64,000 nt of DNA from Mucilaginibacter endophyticus. GTDB taxonomy: Bacteria; Bacteroidota; Bacteroidia; Sphingobacteriales; Sphingobacteriaceae. How positions within the stretch are numbered: position 1 is the first letter of the stretch; each line of letters starts with the position of its first letter. This document shows positions 9,704 to 17,328 of this stretch, in pieces. The stretch lies in the NCBI RefSeq assembly GCF_003351025.1, contig NZ_QPCG01000007.1, forward strand, positions 186,001-250,000. The letters run 5' to 3'. A model generated the notes under the pieces. That model saw only the letters and a program-made list of their open reading frames with translations, did not search any database and was not told the DNA's origin. The position numbers and the translations under genes were made by a program.

Positions 9704-10432
9704 TTAATTTTTTACGTTTACTACATCTCCTATAATAATAATGGCAGGGTAGGTGAGTTGATTATCTGCCGCGATAGCCTCAAGATCGCTTACTTTGCCT
9801 TTTGCTGATTTTTGTTGTGGCAATGAGGCATGTTGTATAATAGCCGCCGGTGTATCGCCTTTGCCTGCCTTTACATAGGCCGATGCTATTTCGGCCAGTT
9901 TTTTCATCCCCATATATATAACAACTGTGGCGTTGCTGTGCATGGCACAGGTAAGATCGGCAGATAGGTTGCCATCTTTTTTGGTGCCTGTAACCATCCA
10001 AACGCTTTCGCTTACCTGCCGGTGCGTGAGCGGAATGTCTTGTAATCCCGAAGCCTGCATGCTGGTTACGCCTGGTATATAATGTGTAGTAATGCCATGC
10101 TGCCGCGCATAAATGATCTCTTCAAACCCGCGACCGAATATAAAAGGGTCGCCTCCTTTTAATCTTACTACATTGCCCTTAGTAAAAGCATAGTGCTTTA
10201 TTAGTTCATGAATGGTTTCTTGTGGTGTATAGTCGCCATAAGGTTGTTTGCCAACGTATACTTTTTCGCAATCGTCGCGGCTTATCGCGAGTAATTCCTT
10301 GTTAGCCAGGTTATCATATAAAATCACATTTGCTTGTTGTAAAACCTTAAAACCCTTCACTGTCATTAATTCTGGGTCGCCTGGACCTGCTCCGAGCACA
10401 AAAAGTTCAGGATTTTGTATTTTATTTTTCAT
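9704..10432 (-). CDS. cobA: Uroporphyrinogen-III C-methyltransferase
   Basis: A 242-residue SUMT enzyme that transfers two methyl groups from SAM to uroporphyrinogen III, making precorrin-2, the precursor of sirohaem. Motifs seen: the N-terminal G-A-G-P-G-D-P-E-L-M-T loop, V-R-L-K-G-G-D-P-F-I-F-G-R-G near residue 95, and a P-G-V-T-S segment. The length fits the stand-alone enzyme without the CysG dehydrogenase/ferrochelatase half. It is divergent from nirB, whose product needs sirohaem, across a 289-bp AT-rich spacer, so the two sides are probably co-regulated. Confidence 0.95.
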   Translation of the reverse strand: MKNKIQNPELFVLGAGPGDPELMTVKGFKVLQQANVILYDNLANKELLAISRDDCEKVYVGKQPYGDYTPQETIHELIKHYAFTKGNVVRLKGGDPFIFGRGFEEIIYARQHGITTHYIPGVTSMQASGLQDIPLTHRQVSESVWMVTGTKKDGNLSADLTCAMHSNATVVIYMGMKKLAEIASAYVKAGKGDTPAAIIQHASLPQQKSAKGKVSDLEAIAADNQLTYPAIIIIGDVVNVKN

Positions 10433-10721
10433 TTTATTAAATTTTGTATCAAAAAATAGCTTTTAGAGTCTTTTTATTTTGCTGATTTTGATAAAAGTGC
10501 AAAATCTTTTTAAAAATTATGCTCTAAAAATGATTTAAATTATAATTATAGCAGCAATTTATGTAATTAAATGTCAATATTTATGATTTATGTGATAAAA
10601 AAGTAAAATTAAATTTCCATTTAATGTTTTTTTAGGTTATAATTGTGATATAAATGATGTCAAGGTCGCAGCTGGGTCATTTTTAGTTTGAAAATTGCTT
10701 TAACATTTAAAAAATTTCAAT

Positions 10722-13217
10722 ATGTCAAAACCAACGGTCGTAGTAGTTGGTAACGGCATGGTAGGTTACAAGTTTTGTGAGAAACTTTTGGCCCGATCAG
10801 CGCAGTTCCAAATAATTGTTTTTGGTGAAGAGCCTCGTCACGCTTATGACAGGGTGCATCTCAGCGAGTATTTTAACGGTAAAACAGCGGACGATCTGTC
10901 GCTTTCCACTTTGTCCTGGTATTCAGATAATGGTATCGCGCTGCATTTGGATGATCCTATCCAGGAAATTAATCGTTCCGAAAAAACTATTCATTCTTTA
11001 AAGGGTATTACGCTTAAATATGATTATCTGATTTTGGCAACCGGTTCATCGGCCTTTGTGCCTGATATTCCGGGTATCGAAAAGGAGGGAGTGTTTGTTT
11101 ATCGTACCATTGAGGATCTGGAGCTTATAAAGGCTCATGCAGTAAACGCAAAATCAGGTGCGGTAATGGGTGGCGGCTTGCTGGGCTTGGAAGCCGCTAA
11201 GGCTTTAATAGATCTTGGTATCGCCGAAACGCACGTTATTGAGTTTGCGCCGCGATTGATGCCGAGGCAGATTGACTCTGCAGGGAGTAATATGCTGCAA
11301 ATGAAATTGAGCCAGCTGGGTTTGCATATTCATTTAAATAAAAGCACTGCCGCTATTGCCGGTGAAAAAAAAATCCAGTCGTTGAAATTTAATGACGACA
11401 GTCAGTTGGCGGTGGATATGCTGGTGATTTCGGCGGGTATCCGTCCGCGCGACGAGTTGGCCAAATTGGCGGGGCTCCATGTCGGTACCCGTGGTGGTAT
11501 TGTGGTGAACGAAAAAATGCAAACCAGCGATGAGTGTATCTATGCTATAGGTGAATGCGCTTTATATGAAGGGATGATCTATGGTTTGGTTGCGCCTGGC
11601 TATGAGATGGCTGATATCGTAGCGGCTCATTTAACTGAGGGCGAGAAAAGTTTTTATGGTTATGATATGAGCACCAAGCTGAAATTGATTGGTGTTGATG
11701 TGGCCAGTTTTGGCGATGCCTTTATAACCGAGCCCGACTGTCGTACTATTTTGTTTGAGGATACCCATAAGGGAATTTATAAACGTATTAATATCACTAA
11801 CGATGGCAAGAATCTGTTAGGTGGTATCTTAATTGGCGATGCGGATGCTTATAATATGCTGCTGCAAACGGTTAATAATAAAATTGTATTGCCTCCTGAT
11901 CCCGAAGATCTGATATTGGGCTCAAGAGGTGGTGAAGCTAATGCGGGAGCGGGCGTTATGAGTTTGCCGGACGATGCGCTGATTTGCTCGTGCGAGGCTG
12001 TTACTAAAGGCGCTATTTGCTCGGCTGTAAGTGATGGTGGTGTAACTGGTATTGATGGTATGAAAAAATGCACCAAGGCTGGTACCGGTTGCGGTGGTTG
12101 TGTGCCATTGGTGAAGGATCTGATTGCCGGTACCATGAAGGCTAACGGGCAATATGTTAAAAATGTTGTCTGCGAGCATTTTGATTACTCGCGCCAGGAG
12201 CTTTTTGATCTGGTGAAAATAAATGGGCTTAAAAACTACGATCTGGTGCTTGATCATTATGGCAAAGGTGATGGTTGTGAGGTTTGTAAGCCTGTTGTGG
12301 CCAGTATATTATCCAGCTTGTGGAATGATGTTATTGTAAAACAAGAAGTAATACAGGATAGTAATGATCGCTTTTTGGCTAATATCCAAAAAGGGGGCAC
12401 TTATTCGGTTGTTCCGCGGATACCCGGCGGGGAAATTACGCCTGACAAACTGATTGTTATAGGTCAGGTTGCCAAAAAATATGGTTTGTATACTAAAATA
12501 ACCGGTGGGCAGCGCATAGATCTGTTTGGCGCGCACCTGAGTGACCTGCCTTTAATTTGGGAAGAATTAATTGACGCCGGTTTTGAAAGCGGTCATGCTT
12601 ATGGTAAGGCACTCCGTACTGTGAAGAGTTGCGTGGGCAGTACCTGGTGCAGGTTTGGCTTGCATGATAGCGTGACTTTTGCTATCGAGGTAGAGGATAG
12701 GTATAAAGGCATCCGGGCGCCGCATAAAATTAAAGGTGGTGTAAGTGGTTGTGTGCGCGAATGTGCCGAGGCGCAGTCAAAGGATTTTGGAATTATTGCA
12801 ACTGAAAAAGGTTGGAATTTATACGTATGCGGTAATGGCGGATCTAAACCGCAGCATGCTCAGTTGTTGGCTACTGATATTGACAAAGAAACCGTAGTTA
12901 AATATCTCGATAGGTTTTTGATGTTTTACATTAAAACTGCCGATCAGTTAACCCGTACCGCAACCTGGCTTAATAAGCTTGATGGAGGTATGAGTTATCT
13001 TAAAAATGTAATAGTAAACGATAGTCTGGGTTTGGGTGAGCAGTTGGAGGAGGAAATGCAGGCCCTGGTAAATACTTATCACTGCGAGTGGAAGGAGGCT
13101 ATTAATAATCCGGCTATGCGCAAACGTTTTGCTCATTTTATTAATGCTCCAGACGAAAAAGATCCTCATGCGCAATTTGAACCGATGCGTGAGCAGGTTC
13201 GTGCTAAGGAGTGGTAG
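10722..13217 (+). CDS. nirB: Assimilatory nitrite reductase, large subunit
   Basis: An 831-residue NAD(P)H-dependent sirohaem nitrite reductase reducing nitrite to ammonium in the cytoplasm. Order of domains: an FAD/NAD oxidoreductase (G-N-G-M-V-G at residue 9; second dinucleotide motif G-G-G-L-L-G near 148), a BFD-like [2Fe-2S] domain (C-S-C near residue 420 and C-G-G-C about 35 residues on), a further C-E-V-C motif, then the sulfite/nitrite reductase half with C-V-G-S-T-W-C near 635 and C-V-R-E-C near 676, the cysteines that bind the 4Fe-4S/sirohaem centre. Length is normal for NirB. It is followed by nirD after 46 bp. TTTTAGTTTG at 10681-10690 may hold its -7 box. Confidence 0.96.
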   Translation: MSKPTVVVVGNGMVGYKFCEKLLARSAQFQIIVFGEEPRHAYDRVHLSEYFNGKTADDLSLSTLSWYSDNGIALHLDDPIQEINRSEKTIHSLKGITLKYDYLILATGSSAFVPDIPGIEKEGVFVYRTIEDLELIKAHAVNAKSGAVMGGGLLGLEAAKALIDLGIAETHVIEFAPRLMPRQIDSAGSNMLQMKLSQLGLHIHLNKSTAAIAGEKKIQSLKFNDDSQLAVDMLVISAGIRPRDELAKLAGLHVGTRGGIVVNEKMQTSDECIYAIGECALYEGMIYGLVAPGYEMADIVAAHLTEGEKSFYGYDMSTKLKLIGVDVASFGDAFITEPDCRTILFEDTHKGIYKRINITNDGKNLLGGILIGDADAYNMLLQTVNNKIVLPPDPEDLILGSRGGEANAGAGVMSLPDDALICSCEAVTKGAICSAVSDGGVTGIDGMKKCTKAGTGCGGCVPLVKDLIAGTMKANGQYVKNVVCEHFDYSRQELFDLVKINGLKNYDLVLDHYGKGDGCEVCKPVVASILSSLWNDVIVKQEVIQDSNDRFLANIQKGGTYSVVPRIPGGEITPDKLIVIGQVAKKYGLYTKITGGQRIDLFGAHLSDLPLIWEELIDAGFESGHAYGKALRTVKSCVGSTWCRFGLHDSVTFAIEVEDRYKGIRAPHKIKGGVSGCVRECAEAQSKDFGIIATEKGWNLYVCGNGGSKPQHAQLLATDIDKETVVKYLDRFLMFYIKTADQLTRTATWLNKLDGGMSYLKNVIVNDSLGLGEQLEEEMQALVNTYHCEWKEAINNPAMRKRFAHFINAPDEKDPHAQFEPMREQVRAKEW

Positions 13218-13263
13218 TTTTTTAGTCTGAAATTAGATTGGTCATTATTTAAAAGAAAACACA

Positions 13264-13614
13264 ATGGAAACTGCAATAGCAACACAATGGATCATGGCTT
13301 GTTATGTTGATGATGTGCCCGAAAATGGTGGCTCATGTATCAAGCATGGCGATGAGCAGATAGCGATATTTAATTTTGCACGCCGCAATGAGTGGTATGC
13401 TACTCAAAATCTTTGTCCGCATAAGCAGCAAATGGCTATCTCGCGCGGAATGATTGGTAGCGCAGGTGAAAACTGCGAGCCTAAGGTGGCGTGTCCTTTT
13501 CATAAAAAGACATTTTCACTGCTTACCGGCGAATGTTTAGGTGAAGAAGAGTTGGTTTTGAAGACCTATCCGGTAAAAATAGCCGACGGAAAGGTTTTTG
13601 TAGGGATCGATTAA
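13264..13614 (+). CDS. nirD: Nitrite reductase small subunit, Rieske-type
   Basis: A 116-residue partner of NirB. The protein has the Rieske ligand pattern C-P-H (near residue 47) and C-P-F-H (near residue 75), separated by 23 residues. Enterobacterial NirD has the same fold but has lost these ligands, so this version may bind a real [2Fe-2S] cluster and carry electrons inside the NirBD complex; that is inference. The gene is 46 bp from nirB and followed by a terminator, making nirBD a closed unit. Confidence 0.92.
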   Translation: METAIATQWIMACYVDDVPENGGSCIKHGDEQIAIFNFARRNEWYATQNLCPHKQQMAISRGMIGSAGENCEPKVACPFHKKTFSLLTGECLGEEELVLKTYPVKIADGKVFVGID

Positions 13615-13640
13615 GAATTATAGGAAGTAATTCGTATCGG

Positions 13641-13674
13641 GCGCTGTTGTCAAGTAGGGCAATAGCGCTTTTTT
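13641..13674 (+). terminator. Rho-independent terminator after nirBD
   Basis: Stem GCGCTGTTG with CAATAGCGC (one mismatch), a 10-nt loop and six T. It lies 26 bp downstream of the nirD stop. Confidence 0.75.
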
Positions 13675-14288
13675 ATGCGCGATATTTCGGAATTTAATTA
13701 TTGCTTTTCCGATTTTGCTTGGTTTTGTTAATTCGATATAGAAGAAGTTGTGTGTTTTGAGGTGAAATGGGCGGGTTTTGAATGGTTTATTGTGTAATTG
13801 TTACACTTTGATTGATTTTTATGATGGTGTGTGCTTTGTTTTTGTTGTTTTTTAAATGTGTTAGCTTAGTTGTTGTTTGGTTTTGTGAGTTTGTTTGATT
13901 TTTTATTCTGTTTTAGAGGTTTTTTGGGTTTTGTTTTTATTGTTTATATGATTTAAGTTAGTTTTTTATTTGTTTTTGCTATTTAATGCTTGTTAAAAAA
14001 TTGTTAAAAATGTATTTCTGTAGTTTTTATGTGTTTCAAAATTGAGTTTTTGTCAAAAAAATCAATTTATACTAACTTTTATCATAAAAATTAACTTTAA
14101 AAATTGATTATTTGTGCTTAATCATTAAATAAGTTATATTTATCATAATTAATTCAGTCAAAAAACAGAAAAAAGATAGTGCCTATGATGAAAATCAAAA
14201 AAACATAAAAAAGCCCTGCCGGGAGGTCGCATTCCCAGACAGGGTTAAACAGTTTTTAATCGCTTTAACAAATAAAAAACCATTTCAA
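13675..14288 (+). other. Long intergenic region: GT-rich, nearly C-free tract, then an AT-rich leader
   Basis: About 610 bp without a convincing gene. From about 13720 to 14060 the plus strand is dominated by T and G with very few C, a strong strand asymmetry not seen elsewhere in the window. From 14060 to 14210 it becomes AT-rich with poly-A tracts, ending in the hairpin at 14214. I see no tRNA, no conserved riboswitch I can name and no open reading frame with coding character. Confidence 0.6.
14214..14244 (+). promoter_or_regulatory. GC-rich hairpin in the leader of the nitrate gene group
   Basis: Outer stem CCCTG with CAGGG and inner stem GGGA with TCCC, joined by an internal loop, inside otherwise AT-rich DNA. 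It is preceded by an A-run and lies 44 bp before the porin start codon. It could be an attenuator or a cofactor- or nitrate-responsive leader structure, or a processing site; sequence alone does not decide. Confidence 0.45.
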
Positions 14289-15830
14289 ATGTACAAAAAT
14301 GTATGTAATCAATACACTATTGGGAAAATTCTATTAATTATATCATGTTTTGTTTCTTATAATGCCTCCGCGCAGCTGTCTTTAACCGGCCAGATCAAAA
14401 CAAGAGGCGAATTACGTGATGGTTATGGAACTTTAGAACCGATAGGTAACAAAAACGCGGCCTTTGTATCACAACGAACGCGGCTCACCTTTAATTACAA
14501 AAGCAGCAAGCTTATTTTTCAAACCTCGGTACAGGATGTAAGGCTTTGGGGCCAGGATGCCTCAACAATTACTATTAATGATGGCAACAGGCTAAGTCTT
14601 CACGAGGCCTGGGCCGAATTGATCCTCTCTAACAAAAAGGACACTTCTTTTAAGAAATCACCTGTCGATTATTTTGCTATTAAAGCAGGTCGGCAGGAAA
14701 TCAGCTATGACGATGAACGCCTGCTCGGCGCTACCGACTGGATCCAACAGGGGCGCAGGCATGATGCTATCGTATTAAAACTTCTTCAATCGGGCTGGCA
14801 GCTTGATCTGGGCGCTGCTTTTAATCAAAGCTCAGATGCTATCAATTATAACGGAACTTATTATACACCGGCAAATGTACCGGCTACCGTTAAAGATAGC
14901 AAAGGTAATTTAGCTAATACACCGGCCGGACTTATTCCACTGGTAAATGCAGCAGGTATTAGCGCTAAAAACGGTAACCTGTCATTTCTAAATCCACCCG
15001 GCACCAACGGGCAAAATCAAAACTATAAAGCACTTGAATATCTCTACTTTGCAAAAAAATTAAACAAGACTAAAATAAGCGGTCTTTTCCTGGCCGATCA
15101 GTTTGCCAAATACAAGCTCGATTCGGTTAAAAATGTATCCGGCGAGGACGTTGGTTACATCTACGGTCGCCGGTTTAATCAGCCTGGTGTTAATACCCGC
15201 TACACAACCGGTTTACTTGTTAACCCTGTTTTCGGCAGTAAGGATGAATGGGCGGCAACGGGTGGATTTTATTATCAGGGAGGTCATGACCGCGATGGTG
15301 CGGAGTTGAGCGCCTATACATTTACGACATCTTTATGCTATAAAGGCGTTAACCTCGCTTATACAGCCGGCTGGGATTATCTATCGGGTAATGATTCTTT
15401 TTCATCTTCAAAAACTGATCACCGGTTTGACCCGCTGTATGGTACCCCGCACAAGTTCTGGGGATATATGGATTATTTTTATGCCGTTAGCGGATCGCCT
15501 ACAGGAGGTTTAAGTAATCCTTATCTTAAAATAAAATATCTTTCAGATAATAAGCGCTTTAGCACAGAACTGGCCAACCATTACTTCCTGTTGGCAAAGG
15601 ATCAGAAAGCAACAGACGGGCAGCCTATTGATAAATATCTTGGTACCGAATTTGACCTTACCAACAGCTACAAGCTTAACAAATTTACCGTTGTTGATTT
15701 GGGTTTATCCTACATGGCGGCAACCCATAGTATGGAATATGCCAAAGGCTTAACGCCTGATGCTAACAAGCTGCACCCGTTTTGGGCATACCTGCAGCTT
15801 AACATTAAACCCGAGTTTTTGAATAAGTAA
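14289..15830 (+). CDS. Alginate-export (AlgE)-like outer membrane porin
   Basis: A 513-residue outer membrane beta-barrel with a signal peptide ending near S-A-Q (about residue 29) and a barrel body rich in alternating aromatic/polar strands. The opening L-S-L-T-G-Q-I-K-T-R-G-E-L-R and the A-G-R-Q-E-I-S-Y-D-D-E-R-L-L-G segment resemble the alginate export family. Because it leads the nitrate transporter and reductase genes on the same strand, a likely role is anion (nitrate) entry across the outer membrane rather than alginate export; that is inference. No polysaccharide genes are adjacent. Confidence 0.75.
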   Translation: MYKNVCNQYTIGKILLIISCFVSYNASAQLSLTGQIKTRGELRDGYGTLEPIGNKNAAFVSQRTRLTFNYKSSKLIFQTSVQDVRLWGQDASTITINDGNRLSLHEAWAELILSNKKDTSFKKSPVDYFAIKAGRQEISYDDERLLGATDWIQQGRRHDAIVLKLLQSGWQLDLGAAFNQSSDAINYNGTYYTPANVPATVKDSKGNLANTPAGLIPLVNAAGISAKNGNLSFLNPPGTNGQNQNYKALEYLYFAKKLNKTKISGLFLADQFAKYKLDSVKNVSGEDVGYIYGRRFNQPGVNTRYTTGLLVNPVFGSKDEWAATGGFYYQGGHDRDGAELSAYTFTTSLCYKGVNLAYTAGWDYLSGNDSFSSSKTDHRFDPLYGTPHKFWGYMDYFYAVSGSPTGGLSNPYLKIKYLSDNKRFSTELANHYFLLAKDQKATDGQPIDKYLGTEFDLTNSYKLNKFTVVDLGLSYMAATHSMEYAKGLTPDANKLHPFWAYLQLNIKPEFLNK

Positions 15831-15842
15831 TATAAACGCAGA

Positions 15843-15934
15843 AAGCTTAAGGCTCAAAGCCTAAAGCCCAAAAAGCTAAATAGATCAGAGTATAAACAAA
15901 AGCTTTCAGCCTGCGGGCTTTGAGCTTAAAGCTT
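15843..15934. repeat. Long inverted repeat between porin and nitrate transporter genes
   Basis: Arms at 15843-15862 and 15915-15934 pair over about 19 positions with one bulge on each side (AAGCTTAAGGCTCAAAGCC against the complement of GGCTTTGAGCTTAAAGCTT), with a 52-nt loop holding further AGCTTT/AAAGCT pieces. A related element follows the next gene. Confidence 0.7.
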
Positions 15935-15941
15935 AGAAAAA

Positions 15942-17237
15942 ATGGAAAAACAACTTACTAAACTCAATATATTCTCGCTGAAAGGCATTCAAATGCGCAC
16001 CTTTCACATTACGTGGCTTATGTTTTTTGTGTGCTTTTTTGGTTGGTTTGGCCTGGCGCCGTTAATGCCAACCATTCGCGCCGAACTACATTTAAGCAAA
16101 GGACAGGTTGGCAATACCATTATCGCGTCGGTAGCGGCAACCATCATTGCGCGCCTCATTATCGGTAAACTTTGTGATACCTGGGGGCCGCGAAAAACAG
16201 CTGTAAGGTTGTTGATCGTTGGTTCGTTACCGGTGTTCCTGGTGGGCCTGGCTCATGATTATACTTCATTTTTATTGTTCCGTTTGGCTATTGGGGTAAT
16301 TGGTTCATCGTTTGTAATTACCCAGTTCCATACCTCAATGATGTTTGCGCCCAATATAAAAGGTACCGCCAACGCGGTAACCGGCGGTTGGGGCAACCTT
16401 GGCGGCGGGGTAACCAACATGGTGATGCCTTTAATATTTGCCGCAATAGTAGGAGCGGGCTATACCAAAGCCGAAGCATGGCGCTACGCCATGATAGTAC
16501 CGGGAGTACTGATGCTGGCAATTGCTTTTTTATACTGGAAATTCACTAAAGATACCCCTAATGGTAACTATGATGAGATTGGCTATGCCAAAACCAATCC
16601 GTCAAAAACAGATTGGTCGATACTGGCCGACTGGCGCGTTTGGGCGCTGACTATGGCTTATGCTATGTGCTTTGGCATGGAGATCACTTTTGATAACGTG
16701 GCTTCATTACATTTTGTGGATACCTTTCACCTGTCGCAAAGCTCGGCTGGTTTTTGGGCTGGTATATTTGGTTTCATGAACCTTTTTGCAAGGGCATTGG
16801 GCGGCATTGTATCTGACAAAGTTGGCGGTAAATTCGGCATGCGTGGCAAAGGATTGTTGCTGGCAGGTGTTTTATTGCTGGAAGGTATGGGCCTCATTTT
16901 GTTTGCACAGTCCGGCAACCTTACCATGGCTATTATTTCTATGCTATCATTCGCGCTGTTCCTTAAAATGTCAAACGGTGCTACTTATGGTATCGTTCCG
17001 TTCATCAATAGTAAAAATGTGGGCATGGTAAGCGGTATTGTTGGCGCTGGTGGCAACCTTGGCGGGATGTTGTTTGGTTTCCTTTTTAAATCAGAACATA
17101 TCACCTATGTACAGGCATTCACCTATATCGGTATTACGGTAATGATTGTTTCTGCCATTGTTTTGGTAACCCGTTTTCAAAAACAGGCTGTTACCGAACC
17201 TGCAAAAGATGCCGTATTAGCAGGAAGCGTAGCCTAA
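15942..17237 (+). CDS. Nitrate/nitrite transporter, MFS (NarK/NasA type)
   Basis: A 431-residue inner-membrane transporter of the nitrate/nitrite porter family with about 12 hydrophobic segments. The N-terminal region F-F-G-W-F-G-L-A-P-L-M-P and the glycine-rich signature segments T-G-G-W-G-N-L-G-G-G (near residue 147) and V-G-A-G-G-N-L-G-G-M (near residue 365) are the paired nitrate signature helices. It imports nitrate for the reductase encoded next. It is bracketed on both sides by long inverted repeats of related sequence, and its stop codon lies inside the left arm of the second. Confidence 0.93.
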   Translation: MEKQLTKLNIFSLKGIQMRTFHITWLMFFVCFFGWFGLAPLMPTIRAELHLSKGQVGNTIIASVAATIIARLIIGKLCDTWGPRKTAVRLLIVGSLPVFLVGLAHDYTSFLLFRLAIGVIGSSFVITQFHTSMMFAPNIKGTANAVTGGWGNLGGGVTNMVMPLIFAAIVGAGYTKAEAWRYAMIVPGVLMLAIAFLYWKFTKDTPNGNYDEIGYAKTNPSKTDWSILADWRVWALTMAYAMCFGMEITFDNVASLHFVDTFHLSQSSAGFWAGIFGFMNLFARALGGIVSDKVGGKFGMRGKGLLLAGVLLLEGMGLILFAQSGNLTMAIISMLSFALFLKMSNGATYGIVPFINSKNVGMVSGIVGAGGNLGGMLFGFLFKSEHITYVQAFTYIGITVMIVSAIVLVTRFQKQAVTEPAKDAVLAGSVA

Positions 17238-17324
17238 AGCCAAAGGCTGAAAGCTTTTTTGAATACTAATAAAGATAAAGAACGAAAAACAAAGCTTTAG
17301 GCCTCAAGCCTTCAGCTTTAAGCT
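17231..17324. repeat. Long inverted repeat between nitrate transporter and nitrate reductase genes
   Basis: Left arm 17231-17256 (AGCCTAAAGCC, AAAGGCTGAAAGCTT) and right arm 17291-17324 (AAAGCTTTAGGCCTCAAGCC, TTCAGCTTTAAGCT) are complementary with several bulges. The left arm overlaps the transporter stop codon and is followed by a T-run, so it may also terminate or attenuate transcription. It shares the AGCTT/AAGCC word set with the repeat at 15843. Confidence 0.6.
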
Positions 17325-17328
17325 AAAA

